A DNA stretch of 64,000 bases from Atrichornis clamosus. Its lineage: Eukaryota > Chordata > Aves > Passeriformes > Menuridae. The translations under genes were made by a program, and so were the position numbers. The stretch spans positions 1 through 64,000 of the forward strand of contig WBMZ01000173.1 of the NCBI GenBank assembly GCA_013400975.1, given 5' to 3'. The notes below the pieces were generated by a model. The model saw nothing but the letters and a program-made list of their open reading frames with translations. It was not told where the DNA came from and made no database searches. This document shows, piece by piece, positions 27,301 to 40,973 of this stretch. The stretch's first letter is position 1; the number at the start of each line of letters is the position of its first letter.

Positions 27301-27620
27301 TTGTATTTAAAAATAGAAATATTCTTAAAGAATCCAGATTAAAACAAAATGACATTTGACTACCTAAGTAATTTTCCCCTCTTCATGCTAGAGCCTGAAC
27401 TGTATTTCACAGAACCCAGTGACTGAAAATAGATGGGGCTTTATCCTGTTGCCCTCGGGCTGGAGCACACCTAGACCACACCAGAGAGAGACAGTGCAGG
27501 GACGTGCCAGGCAGCACTGGAGATGCAGCTGCAGAGCTGCAGAGGGGCCATGCTATGTCCTAGTTCAACAGGCTGCCTGAGCAGCTCTTGCTACCTTTGT
27601 TGCAGCCTTGGGCTTCCAAG
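24322..27620. other. Noncoding DNA, nothing recognised
   Basis: Short frames on both strands at 24.35-24.60 kb overlap one another and match no known family. 25.98-26.55 kb is moderately GC-rich, without CpG enrichment. A small C/A-rich run lies at about 26671-26692. There is no gene or repeat that I can support. Confidence 0.5.
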
Positions 27621-27845
27621 ACAGCAACCCTGGGTCTTGCATGAGGGTTGTCGCTCTGAGACAGAAGCTCTGGGGCTTGCAGGAGGATTTCCACCCCAGG
27701 ATGGCAGCTCTGGGGCTTGCAGGGTGGTTTCCACCTAGGGACAACAGCTTTGGGAGAGTTTGCAGGAGAGTTTCCCCACCAAACAATGGCATCTCTGGGT
27801 TTTCCCCCCAAGATGGCAACTCTGGGACTTGCAGGAGGTTTTTCC
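27621..27845. repeat. Degenerate minisatellite, about 40-bp unit
   Basis: About five imperfect copies share a core like 'gctctggggcttgcagga' followed by 'tttccacc'. The CTTGC motif ends at 27640, 27680 and 27720, an exact 40-base period. Later copies end near 27763 and 27832 and carry insertions or deletions. The period is not a multiple of three. The repeated Pro/Ser/Lys/Gly patterns seen in several frames on both strands arise from the repeat. Confidence 0.85.
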
Positions 27846-29387
27846 TTATGTGTTAATGGGGCCATTGCAGGTTCACCAGGACCAGGGGTCCTCACACAGC
27901 ATTGGATGAGGCTTCATTTTCTTCTTTTAGAGCATGACTTAAATATTTCCATGTTTAGATTACAGCCCTTTCAGGGCAGAGTTTAAATCCAGAGCAGTGA
28001 CTATGTTGAGTTTAACATAAATTGAAGGAAAGAGCCTGTGGAAACTTCTTCACAAAGAAGTTTTGTAAATAGTGGCTTGATACTATGGTGATGGGCCCTT
28101 AGAAGTGCTGACTCCATTTTTCTTCCTATTTAATCCCTTATTTTTCTTCCAAACATGCAGATTTTGGACCTATCCTACATGGCAGTGTTGATTGCATATT
28201 TCTATGCATCAAACAAGTGCCAAGGAAATTAAAATTAGAGAATAGCAAGGTTGGATCTACTTCTTAACTGACCCTCTCACAGAAATGCCATTCCAAATGC
28301 CATTCCCTGCCTTAGAATCTCCAGGGGCCTCTGGATGTACTCATTTGCTCTGAGTTTTGGTAAACCACAAAGGATGGTCCAAATCTGAGAAGGGTGAGAG
28401 CGCAATGTCTGAACAAGAAAATCCACTCCCAGGCCGAAGGGCTCGGGTATGTTGCATGTGGCAGCAACACCAAGGACATGCTTGAGGTCCTGACCTCTGC
28501 TCTTTGCGTCATCTGACTGCTGAAGGCTCCCCTTGGTGCTGGCCCTGCAGTCCTGTAGCCCACCCTCTCACTAGGATGAGCCTGAAGATGCTGCCTGATG
28601 TGAGAAGGGCAGCTTGAGCTTTGCCTGTAGATTACAGGGTGTCTGATCTCAAAAGCCCCTGGGCTTCAGGCCACGATCACCAGGAGTCTGTTCGGGTAGG
28701 GGCAGCCAGCCTCTAGCATTTGAAGCATCTGTGTGCATCTATTCACACTTACCAGAGAGACACTGCAGCAAATACAGTGGGCTTCTGCAATTGCTATCTA
28801 GCAAATTCTCCCCTCCTAGGTGGAAATACCCTCTGCTACTTTTATAGTGAAGAAGAAAAGAAAATAAATGCTTCCAAATAACCCACAGTCTGGATGGCTT
28901 CTACAGAAGCAACAACAAGCACTTAGAGTACGATAGACGGATTACTGCCATCACATACCATTTTCTGCAGGAGGACAAGCCCAGTGTGCTGGGAGCTTTG
29001 TAAACATCTCAGACTACTTAGGGAATCTGCAATACAAACCAAAATATTTGAAAATGCATTTTTCCTAACCCATACATTTCCCAAATGAGTATGGACAAAT
29101 TAAGGCCTGGAACAAATCCTGTGAACATGGTGAACTACCATTAGGGAAGAGCAGAGACAATAGTTTTGTGCTACACTCTCCCTCATGGAATGATGCAATA
29201 TCTTCTAAATCCATGGGAGGGGAAAAAAGAAGAAAAAAGCCTAAGCAGTATAATAAGGATGAAAGTTTGGATTTCCTCAGCCTCCAAGCCTAGACACAAG
29301 CCTGCTATATACTGGAGTCTCCTGGCCCAGATGATTGAGTGTTTGCATGTGTTTTCTGTTTACTTCTTTTTCCAATGTCTTCCGTAA
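27846..29387. other. Noncoding DNA, nothing recognised
   Basis: Unique-looking sequence with mixed GC content and only short frames. There is no recognisable gene, RNA or repeat family. Confidence 0.5.
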
Positions 29388-29441
29388 GCCAAAGATAAAA
29401 CCAGTACATCTCCAGCCAAAGATAAAACCAGTACTGCTCCA
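29388..29441 (+). repeat. 27-bp tandem duplication
   Basis: GCCAAAGATAAAACCAGTA recurs exactly 27 bases later (29388 and 29415) and each copy is followed by a similar CTCCA end. The two copies are nearly identical, implying a recent local duplication. Each carries a GATA core (AGATAA). Confidence 0.9.
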
Positions 29442-32400
29442 GCTGTACTTTTGAACCCCTGCTTAAATGGGGTGGAAATAAATCTTAATGAGATTGTCCA
29501 GCCCTATTACCTTAAGTAGTATACCTCAAATGAACCCTGCTAAAGACTGTAATTCCCTTCTGAGATTTCAGTGACATGAGCAAGTGGCTCATATTTCACT
29601 ATTGTAGTTTGCATCATCGGATACTTGGTATAATTCCACATTTATCACATTAGAATTGGAGAAACACACCTTTATTAAAAATGTGAAAATAGTAGATGAT
29701 GCTTTCCTTTAATAAGCACAAAGAATTTTCTCCTGATCTTCACTACAAACAGAAAATTAATTTGCATTTCTATTTCATGAGTATTCAGATGCAAAAACTT
29801 TACTCTCATAAATTCTTACAATTGATATTTCGATGCTCCCTATTTCATCTCTGGACAAAATCAAGGTATTTTCTCAAAACTTGCTGGTGTGCAGAACAAG
29901 GAAGGCAGCAGCAGATGGGCAGGACTCAAAGAACAGAGGCAAGGCCAGAGAGGGCTCAGACAGGATGTCTCCAGGGAGCACCGCACTGCGGCACTGACAT
30001 CACTTATTTAGGATCTCTTGAGAACCCCATACACTGTTGAAGAGAGACAATTTTTAAGAATTGCTTTCATTATGTAACATGTAAGGTTGGAAGAGGTGAT
30101 CCTGAGTCTGTGGAAACCCACGTCAGTGTCCCTCAGGGCACAGGGCATGTGCCCTTCACATGACAGTCATGTGGAGCTCTTGTAAGTAGCAAGAAGAAAA
30201 AAGTATTTCTAGCCCAAATCCACTTGGCTGTGCAGTAAATAGGATTTTAGCCCACAGTCAACAAGTAACCCGCAAAATGAAGGTCTAGAGGAGACATCCA
30301 CATCTCCTCCATGTCTAAATTTAGCGTACTTGAAAGTACAGACAAGGCAGTCAAGCATCATCAGTAGCCAGCTAATTTATACAAGGAAGATAACTTGGTT
30401 CTGCTGAGTGATTTTGGGAGACAATGGAAGGAGAAACAGGAATCTAATAACCTCTTACAAAACTAAAGTTAACCTCCAGCTCTGGGCAGAAGCCCAGGGC
30501 TATCTCTGACAGTAGTCTGAGCTCAGTGAGTAATTAGCATTCCTGCTGATTTTTCAGGCCTTTTATGATATTTGATATAGGATCAACACAGAAATTCGAG
30601 TACACGGGCTCATCAGATGCTATGAACCGCTGAGAGGATACTCTGGGACTCATTGCGAGTAACAAGTGACTTTGCACAGCAGAACAAGACCAAGCCTGGA
30701 GAAGCTGTACTAGAGCGTGCCTGCCTGGTTGCGTTCAGCATTCTGCAAGACTCTGACTTGTGAGCAGGCTGGCCTGTGGCAAAGCCCTGTGTCAGGTGGT
30801 AGAAAAATTTGGTCTCCCTGTGCTGGCTCTTTACTACAGGCAGCTCCATTTGGGATCGTTCTGAGAACACAGGTACTCCAGGTGGCAAAGACCAGCTGTT
30901 TGGGCAGACTGCGGGCCGTGCTGGGATGGACTCCCACTACAACCTTGTCTCGCTCTTTGTGTGATTTATTAAAACATCCAGTTGCCTCCAGTTCTCCTCT
31001 GTCCCTCAAGGCACCTTAATTAACAAGGCAGATTGTCAATTGAGAAATAATCTCGGAACAAAGAATCTTTAAAGATCTGGCACCATTATCTAGGATAACC
31101 CAGCTGCTGAACTTCATTACGAAGAGGAATCAAATGCACGTGATCAACTCTGAGGCACATTTCTGCAGGAGAAAATAAAATCAGTTTAGTAAAAATGAGT
31201 GTTTTCTAATCCTGTATTTCCGTCTTGGACAAAGCAGAGATGTTCAGCTCCTGGCTACCTTTGTCTCATGGCCACAGAGTAGTGAGTTTTCTCATGCATT
31301 TTGGGGTGCTCCTCTGCCTCCTTTCCCCTGCAGAGACACCTGACCTTGGGAACAAGGGACATGGCACAGAAGCACATGTGCTGCTCCAGGAACTGACTTT
31401 GTCCTGTTGAAATCCCAATGGCAGAATGAAGCAGGGAAATGCTCTTGCTCAGGGTCTGATGACCTCGCTGCATCCCCAAAGCCTAAATGGTGCTGAACCC
31501 TTCCTGGTGTTGGTTATATGTCTTGATTGGCCTGAGCATGAAGGTTCCTACAGTAGAGTGAGATTCATCATGCCTCAACAAAACCATGTCATCCGGTCAC
31601 TTTTCAGTGGTTTTCTCCTTCCAGTATAGTGGGAGAACTGTGAAGTGCTGTCTTCTTACTCCTCCCACTTTATAGGACCTCAGAATAGGTAGGGAGTAAA
31701 GGACAGCAAAAAGACTCTTCAGCTCCTTTGTGTGCCAGAATGCTCCCCAAAGATCTGAAGAAATCAAATAATTGTAGGAGAGGAGTTTGCTGAGAAAACA
31801 AACATTCCTCCTGTGAAAAACTATGAGCAGATTGAATGCCTTCCCTGGAGTTTTCCAATTTTTTCATTAAATGACTCAAAATGAAAACACACAGAAATGT
31901 GGTTGGTTTTTAAAAAGACAGCTTTTGTTAGAGAAATATTATTCTCCATCCTACATATGTGAGCACTGTGTGCCTCAGCCTGCCATATCTACTCCAGACA
32001 TTGCACATGCTCTCGCACTTTCCCACATGATGTTTCTCCCTAAGCCTTAGATGTTTAAATACCTGACCAAAACATCTTTGAAAAAAAGTCTTCACTCTTC
32101 AGTGGCATAACAAGCCCCATATGTTGCTGACTGGGTGAAAATAGGGCATAGACATCTTGACAACCACAAAAAGCTCATGACCCAAGAAACCTGGCTTTAG
32201 AAAGAAAAAATTAAAACAAGTCTTATGAGGTTCATGATAAACATCAAAGAGTTGGCAGCAGTAAGACAAATCAAACAGTTTAGGTGAGATTTCCCAGAAA
32301 AATTGCTACCATTTCATCAGTGCGCTGTCTGGTTTTGGACAGTTATGCCTGAATATACCATTTGGAATTTATGATAGATACAGGAAATAATAGTTTCCTT

Positions 32401-34329
32401 CTCAAAATCCTTTCCACATGTGGTCCATATGCCTGCAGCATAAAGAGATTGCAATCTCATGCCTCAGTCAGATGGGTATCAGAAGGCCAGCTGACTGTCA
32501 TAGCAACAGGATGAACCTGGGAGCCTCTGATTTGGTGTAAAAGAGCTTTAAAAAATGACAGATTTAGTGACTCAGAGACAAGCTGCCTGTATCAGAGGTA
32601 CTTGTGTGAGAGACCATCCACAATGTAGAGCATCTCCAAGCAATTGGTGAAGTACTGAGTTATTATTATAACAAGTATACCTATTGCTAGAGATCTAGTT
32701 ATGAGGTGTCAGAGTATTTTGTATTTTATCACATATGTGTTTCCAATATATTGTTATCATAATATCACAGCTTCACCTGTTGAAGATATTGAACATGGTA
32801 AAATATGCTATTCCAAGAAGATCAAGGAGAATTTCAAGCTAAGTTCTGCGTGGAACTGGATTGCATCTGTGCTTCAGCTGCAGAGCAGCTCCTGAAGGGA
32901 GAAGAGTTGGTCCACGGAGCAATGGTGCAAACCCAAGTTTTCCCAAATGGTCACTGATGGCATCTTTCTCACCTCAGCATACCAGACCAGAGACCACAGA
33001 CGTGATTTTTGGACGTGCCCAATTCTCACAGCTGCCAATGGAATTTGAACTTGTGAAATACACTGCTGTGCTGAGTGCTGTGAGAGAGGAGCTCCTCACC
33101 ATCTCTGGTTACACACCAACAGCACCGGGAACAATTTTTGGATTAATCCTGATGTTCCTCAGTCCCTCACATACAAACTGAATAATACTGCACACATGGC
33201 TGTGTGTGTGACTTATTGCTGAATCATGTCTAGCAATGATTCAGTGGGGGAAATACGAAACACTCACTAAGTTTTAATTAGTGCAAATATAAATACATTT
33301 CTCTGAGCAATTGTGCTGGGACAAAGTATGACTCATGCCTGGTGCTTCCCATGCACCACAAGGGCTTGCTGGTGGGGCCTCACCCAGTAAACCTCACCAG
33401 ACACACAGCCCAGGGCTCAGGCCTCTGGTCTAGGGAGTAGACCCAAGCTGAGCCAGCCACAGTTTGCACCAGTGGGTCAGGGTGATAAAGATATTCCTGA
33501 GACCTTTCAGAGTTGTGATCCAAATTCACCGGACTGAATGGAAAGGCTCCTCTTGACTCCAAAGAGTCTGGATCATGCTCTCAAAGCTCTTCCTTTCCCC
33601 AGAAAGCATGAGATGTGCAAATTATAAGTTAAACCTGAAGTCGGGTCCTTCATAGTCATGTGATCAAGCACAACCTGAGACCCTCAGCTTGCTGTCAAGT
33701 CTTCACATTTTTAAGTCTCTATGGAAAACTGCTCAGGTATTCAGATGTTGCACACAGGTCTTTTTTTGTGTGTGCTTTAATTTCTTTATTGCATCAGCAA
33801 GGCCTCTTCAGGCAAGTTGTCTGAATACAGGAGTGTTCACTTGCTGGTTCAGCAGCAAGGATTTTACCATTCCCACAGTAACTGTGTTGGTTACTGGGAA
33901 GTATTCTGGGTGTTCTGTGTGATTGAGGCATGCTGACAAAGCCGGAGCATATCCTGCAGCTCCACAAAGGACACATCTCAAAGGGTAGGTGTGCACATGT
34001 GTATTTATCTGCAAAATAGCTGAAAACCACAAGAAATGCCAAGTCTGCACTTAGTGTCTATGGACTTATGAGGGGATTTTGGACCTAAACCTTTCAAACA
34101 CCTCCCCAAAATCTAAATTTCATGCCCTCATACTGCCTGGTGTGGATGAGTCTGTGCTCTCCCAAGGAGCATTAGAGTGGTGGAAACTTGAGATATGCAA
34201 ACAATGCTGAGAGCAGCGATGTGGTGCTGGGGAGTTCCTGCCTGGGCACTGGGGAGAAGCTGCCTGAGATGAACCAGCCATTGGCACCTCTCTGAGATGC
34301 TCCCTGTTATTTGTGATGGAGACAGCATT
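29442..34329. other. Noncoding DNA, nothing recognised
   Basis: Paired 90-100-codon frames on opposite strands at 30.6-31.0 kb are mutual shadows with no domain. No CR1 or LTR was recognised with confidence. Confidence 0.5.
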
Positions 34330-34480
34330 GTACTTCCTAAAGTCTTCTTGGAATTTGCTGTGACTCCTCAAGGGCCACAGCCAATTAACCGAGCCCAGTT
34401 CGGAGTCATCCAAGCGAAGACTTGCAGAGACAGGCTTTTCTTCCAAAAGCAATTCCTGTGATTGACAGACCGTGTGCAGA
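34330..34480. promoter_or_regulatory. Candidate enhancer with a perfect PBX-MEIS/PREP composite site
   Basis: TGATTGACAG at 34459-34468 is the textbook PBX plus MEIS/PREP composite decamer. Within about 100 bases upstream lie CCAATTAACCG (homeodomain-like) and several CG dinucleotides in an otherwise CpG-poor region. The motif is seen directly; enhancer function is inferred from motif knowledge only. Confidence 0.3.
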
Positions 34481-37400
34481 ACTGCAGAGCAGCTATGACC
34501 AGTCCCCAGTGCCCTGCTGACTCAAGGGTGGCTTCAGCTGCTCCATGAAACCCAGGACTCCTTCGGGGAACTGATCCTGGGCGCTGTTAACATGTCCATG
34601 CCCAGCACTTGGTATTTGTCAGGAGCCCATTCCTCTGCCCTAGAGCTTCTTTCCCACAAGGAAGAAAACATTTGGGGGACCTCGCCAGACTTTTATGTGA
34701 GTTTTAGAGGAGGACTGAGGTCTAAGGTGATCCTTTAATGTTACAAATTCAACTGTGGAAACCACAGTGTGCGGTGAGGGAGCTGATCACAGTCTGTGAG
34801 GAAAGAAATAACAGGGACAGAGAAGCAGCTGAATATGACAATGAGAGACTGGGCACTCGCCAGGTTTTTGGGAGGGCAAACTGGGCATTCAGTTTGCAGT
34901 CTGAATGCCAAAAGAAAGGAAGGGGCCCCACCCTCTAAATTGCTGCCTGTATAACAGGTCTGTAGCAAGAGAAGGCTGCAGACATTGTTAAATGCAATTG
35001 TGGCTTCTAAACGCTGATGGCTTAACACAAAATATGTTGGAAATACTGCAGATGTTATGATGGATGGTGGAGAGGAGGAGAAAAACACACTGGTTGTTTG
35101 TTTTTTGCATGCCTTAAGTTACTGTAAACATCATGGAATAAGATTGTTCAGAAATGTGCTGTACCTCCTGTGCAAGTGCTCTTGCTCCCAGACCCTGGGA
35201 CAAACTACAGCTTCCAAGTAATTCTGCAGATAAGGAAAATCCTCCCATCGGCGGATGGGGTAGGAGGGGAAGAGCACTTGGGAAATCTGTATCATTTTCT
35301 GTATTTCCTAACTAGACCCTTAACCAGCATCCCAGCTGCAAACATTCTTGCTAACTTTTACTGTCTCTATTGACTGCCTGAAAGAGCCCTCCTCCTTCAG
35401 CACCCCTCCTCAAAGAAAGAAAAACAAACAACAACAAAAGATAAAAGAAATCATTTGTTATACTCCAGATATGATTTCAGTACACTTCTGCAAACGTAGA
35501 CTTCTGAAAAATATGTTAATGTCTCTGCTAGCCCAAATACTCCCATTTGGAGTGCCCGTAGCACACATACTTACATTCCCTTCAGGAAAGCAGTGAGTGG
35601 GCACAGCCCTTCCCTGCCAGCTGAATAGTCAGCCTAGTCCACAGAAAGAAACCTCACCTGCTACTTTAAATGCAGAGGCTGGAGATGAAAACTAACCCAG
35701 TGCCTGTGCCCAGGACACTCCTGGAAAATAGTCAGGTCCCAATGAACCACCTCCAAGCCTCAGGGACAGGACACCCATGTTGGAGGAGAAAAACAGAACT
35801 GACATCTGAGTTTGTAATTTTCCTAATTCCAGAGGTTGCAAACTTTTAACCTAGTTGTAAGAAATAACTTTATGAGTAGCAGAGTGGGGTTGTGCAACAC
35901 AGCTATGTACAGGCACTTTAAGGGTGAGGGTAGGCTAAACCCCTGTTGAGAACAAGTCTGGCTGCAACAGAGACAACCTTCTTTCATCTTTGCTTTTGAT
36001 GACAAAGAACCAGCTTTGCCATCTGTGGCATTTTGCCCAAGTGCAAATGGGGAGTTATTCCTTACCCTCCATCTCCCTCACAGTTCTCTCCCTTTCTCAG
36101 CACTGAAGCAACTGCTTCGTGGTCTGGGGAGGACTCAGATTTCTCCCAAATGGGAAAGCCTTTTTTCCTCAACAAAAGATCTAAGAAGGTGCACGGGAAG
36201 AGACTACAGCTGGGCCATGCAGCCCCATGGCTTTGAAAGCCCTGTCTGAAGGTGGCAGTCCCTCCTCAGCAGGGAGCCCTTAACCCAGGCTTAGACCTCA
36301 CCAGCCTGTGAAGCAGGTGAAGGCTGCACCCAGGTGATTTTAAGTCTTGGTTGAATATTTTGGCTCATGGGGCTGTCTTAAAATGCTACGTGGACAGAGA
36401 GGGCTTTGCAGGTGTACCTCCAGGCTCCCAACCCAGAGTCTCTATGGGGCTTGCTTGTCACCATAAATCTGCTTCTGGGGTTTTTCTTGCAGAATATGGA
36501 TTCCTGAGACACCAGTGTCACTCATTTTTTCTAGTGGGTTGCCTGACCTTCACCTTCCAAAACCTCTTTAAACCCTCAAACAATAATGCTTGCTCCATCT
36601 TTGTTGGTGTTTACCCCCTGAATGCACAGCCTCTGCTGCTCAAGGCACTGCTTGGACAGACTGAGGAAATGGAATTTGTAGGGGAGCAACCGAGCTGGTC
36701 AGAAGAACAATATCCAGCTGACAAGAAAATTTTGGGTTTTCAATTTCATTTTCATCAAACTGGAACAACACACCCAGATATTATATTTTATTTTATTTTA
36801 CTCAAGTATCCAAAGGCTTTTTGTCTTACTTCCACTCAATTTCAATTTTCAAAAATGTAATCTTTAGAAATGTATTAATATATTGACATTGTCAACAAAA
36901 TGATGCATTTTGATTTGGCAACATCTGTATTTTGTGATGAAATAACACTCTACTGGAAAAGGTGTGACTGCTTCAAATAGCTAACATTCATCTCCTAAGC
37001 TGACTTCCCAAATGCAAAAGGAAATGAGTTTGCCAAGGGGTCCATACATCAAGATCAGAATTTCTGTGAAGTGCTTATCATTTACAAACCCTGACAAATA
37101 ATACAGATGCTTGCCAGGTTCCTGTTGTCCCAGCATCCTGGGCTCACCTTCCCCTGGCTGGGGGATGTTCCTGTGGAGCTCTGAGCATGCAAGCCAGTGC
37201 CAGTGCATTCAGGGCAGTCAGGAGCTATGGTTCATCCTGCAGACCCTCTCTAGACATGCTTAAGTCATGCCATTACATCTCTAAGTTGCAGCACGTAATT
37301 GGGTTGATGTGCTGGGAAAACCTTCCCACTTCTCTGCTTATCCCAGAGCGCTCACTGCAGTCTGCACAGCAACTCTGCAAGGTGATTTCAGGCTGTTGCC

Positions 37401-40355
37401 TTTTACTTAGGGTCTCACCCTGCAAACTGTAATATTCACTGGGACAGGTGACACAGCAGTGTTAGTGTCTAAGTCAAGATGTTTTGTTTAAGGCCTAGAC
37501 TGCAAAGCAGAACTGATTCTCCAGCCCTAAGGGAGATGTGGAGTTAACTGCAAAAAAGATAGATATCTTTTACCAAATCTAATGAAATGTTAATTTCAAG
37601 CATAGTGTTATGCTAATATGAGTACGTGAAAGTGGGGCAATTTTATTTGACAGGAGTAGTGCTCATGTATGTGCTGAGTCATGGTTTTTTGTTACAAAAA
37701 TACACATGGGCCATATTTTATTCCCAGCAGCTGTTTAGAGACAGACCAGCATGGGAGATGGAGGTCTTGCTCATTAAGAGCCTCTCTGCCTGAGATAAAT
37801 GGACTCCTCATGACAGTGCAGAGTATGTGTTGAATTTCAGAAAGCCTAAATTCCCATAGATTTCTGGGGTATCCTGATTCTGAAAATACCAATTTTATCA
37901 AATTGGCTCCAGTCTGTCTTAAAGACATGTTTGAAATGTGTAATTTTAGCTTTGAAAGGAAGTATTTAGCTTAAGAGTCAGGAACATACTTCAGATGAAA
38001 AGTCTTGTTTTGTCCTCTACTGAAACAAGGCCAATAAAAGTTTGTGAGGAATTTTAAGGAAATTCAGTTAGATTCGCATGCCACCTGCTGCAGAACAAGT
38101 TACATCAATTCTGTTTCTTCCCTTCTTAGCCCTGTTGCAGTAAATAACAGAGAAAGTATGTATATATGAGACTCCTGGTGTCCCTCTTCAGCATTGTAAT
38201 CCTCATCTGTTATGGCTCAATACCCTGTGTTATTGCAACAGTGATTTATCCACAAGAAGTTATCCATGCTATTCAAAGTCAGTCTGTGGCTGAAAGGGAA
38301 AAATAAGAAAAGAGGCACTTTAAGAACCTCTGCGTGACTTCAGAGATTTTTCTGAAGTCAAGAGGATTGTGTTAAGAACCAGAACCATCATGACTCATAT
38401 ATTCCTAATCAAAATGCTGGGTGCGTGAAAAGCTGCTCAGTAGTCCAGAGACTGAACTACGACTCCTTACAAGAGGAAAATAATATACACAAGGGGAAGC
38501 ACTTAAATAATTGATGTGCTTTTCTTTTTATCTTCATGTAGGAGTGACAGGAAATCTATGTAGCTGGCACTAATGGATAGCATCAGTATGTCAATAATTG
38601 CTAATGAGGAAGAAATAGGAGTGCATTTGTCCTGAAGTGACTGATCTTTCTCTCTTCTTTATCTCCCCACGTTACAATGGGAAATAAATAGTGTAAATTT
38701 TAGAATTCTGTGCACTTTCAAATTTCAAAAGGCTTTCAAATGCCTTATTTTGGTATGAATTCAGTCCAAAATGACTGTATATTTACTTACATGTAATCTG
38801 CATTCTGGCATTTAAGATCCTTTTTTTATGTCTTTTGTGCTATTTTCAAACAACAAAATAAAACTTGGTTTGCATCACATGTTTAATTTTCCATTCCACA
38901 ACAATGAAAGGATGCAGTCATACTGGAATCAGACATAAACCAGAAATTTAAAAACACCCAATGCTTTCATCATGAGAAACTGCATAACCATTTCCAGCGC
39001 TGAAGTAGGATATTCTTACTGAATAAAGTCTCTTGAAAAATTATTGGTGTATCAACCCGTTCATATCCAGCTATTTAATGCAAAGACTGTATTCAGCCAT
39101 TCCCCCCGAGTTGCCTTTTCTGAGGGAACAATTACGCAGCTGTTCCGGCTACATTCTTGTGTAGGCTGAAAGCTGTCTAAAAACTCTGGCACTAATTTCC
39201 TGTAACTACAAAGTGCAGTTCTCCAGGTCGTTCGTGAGGCACACCCTTTGCAAAGAGGTTATTGAAGCAATACATACACTTGACACTAATATGGTGCTTT
39301 GGCTAAACTTATTTATAGCTGTGTGCGTGTGTATACACGGGCACTCGCATAGGGCTGTACGGTTTGTGTTAGAAGCAGGACTCTGGATTCCTGCCACATT
39401 GCAGTGCTAATGATATCTGTCACTGCACCAACTTTTTGTAGCTGTATTATCTGGCTGCATTCAAAACCAAGGATTTTAAAACGACAGTTCCAGCCTTACT
39501 ATGCTCATTTGAATCAGCAAAGGGGCATTTCTGCACTAGTGGACACTAATCAGTGTTTTAGAAATTTTGATGCTGATTTTATGCAATTCTTTTAATGGAG
39601 ATATTACTGCTGAAGTTTTAAACTTTGACCCAGCTAGTCAAAGAGCTATAGCCACAAAGAGAATTATTTCAAAATTCCTTGACATGAAAAGCAAGATGTC
39701 AGCAACTGGTTCGCTGAGATTGCTTAATAACTCCAACGCAGTGCCACCATTTCTCCCTCCAGTGCTGGTTTTGTGTGTATTTGTATATGCCTACATGCAT
39801 CCACACATCTATACATAGAGCAGCCTGAATATTATGCAAGGTCTGTGCAGCAGGTGTCCCTTGGGACTGGTTGGTTGTGTCTGGCATGGGGCAAGGTCAG
39901 CCCTGCTTCCCAGGAGCAGGCCTGGAGGCAAGGCTGGGGGACATGGAAGAATTACTAGGGGAAAAGACAGAAACAAACCTTTCCTTTCTGTATGCTGGCA
40001 CATTTTGATTCATATCTAAACATCACTTTGCTTTTCATTCCTGCCCATAGCAAATTGCTTCCTTCCCTCAATGCATCCATGAATGTTTTTCTGGAAGAAA
40101 ACTCCTAGGTCCTTTCAGCAGCAAAGGTAATTGAGATATCAGTAACTTCTGCACACAAGATGCCATGCACGCTCTGTATCAGTTTCATCATTAATATCAG
40201 ATGCCAACCGATACTGCCACTGTCACCCAGAAAAATCCCACCTCTAACTCAGAGTGCTTAATAAGCAAACTGAGGCCAGGCCCTTAAAATCAAAGCCTGG
40301 AGAAGCGAAACTTTGCTGTTTAACAGATTGGCCCTTTGAAAAGGTAAGCAGGAAA
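34481..40355. other. Gene-poor DNA, candidate conserved element near 39.04-39.40 kb
   Basis: The longest open frame (36351-36860, 169 codons) starts at TTG and resembles nothing known. From 39,040 to 39,400 the sequence is less AT-skewed, with scattered CG dinucleotides, and has the patchwork of short motifs often seen in conserved noncoding elements. That is an impression from inspection, not an alignment. No repeats of note. Confidence 0.4.
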
Positions 40356-40383
40356 TACTAATTTTCATCTCTCCTGTCTTTAG
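40356..40383 (+). other. Strong 3' splice-site-like signal
   Basis: TACTAAT, an ideal branch-point sequence, lies at 40356-40362 and is followed by a pyrimidine-rich run ending TTTAG at 40383. An AAG|GTAAGC donor-like string sits only about 40 bases upstream (after 40343), too close to be the other end of the same intron. If used, the exon would begin at 40384. Of its frames, only the one closed at about 40592 stays open for more than 20 codons. Confidence 0.25.
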
Positions 40384-40973
40384 CCAACAGCCACAGCAGA
40401 GGGAATTGCACATGGTGCAGCTCACTCTGCACCGCATACATAATTTATATTTTTCCACTCTGGTTATGAATGTGCGGTTTTGGACTTGGGATTTTTTTGT
40501 AAAATGGAAGCAGAGAGAGGACGAAAACAGAAAAATGCTGCAGCAGCCTTTTCCTTCTCCAGTCCCACTTTTTAGCCCAGAACATCATCTTTGATGCACA
40601 GCCTTCACAGACCAATGGAACCTGAGTGCTACACAGTATATGTATATATGCATATGGGAAAAGAGAAATGCTTGCCATGGCAAAAGAAAAAGTAAAATAA
40701 AAGATGTTTCCAATGGTCCATCTCTTTATTAGTAAAATGCCTTGGCAGAGAACTGGGCTTGCATTTTGACAAGAGTTTCCTTTTGTACAGGCAGCCTAGA
40801 GAATGTTTACAATTCATATAGAAGTTAAAGAAAAAAACAGCTGAGAAACATGCTTCTTGCTGATGTGCTCTTCTGCTCAGTGAAGTTTGACATATACATC
40901 CCTAAGTGCTAATATAGGCATAATGTGTAACACAATTATTTTAAAAATAAGGCACATTTCTATTTCTCTTCAG
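40384..40973. other. Noncoding DNA between two splice-like signals
   Basis: This contains one plus-strand frame open to about 40592, with no recognisable family, and a short TATATG-rich run at about 40636-40656. The right end is the pyrimidine-rich acceptor before the coding-like frame. Confidence 0.35.

Noticed and set aside
36351..36860. 169-codon plus-strand frame
   Set aside because: It begins at TTG, has no recognisable family or splice context, and a length like this is expected a few times by chance in 64 kb of six-frame translation.
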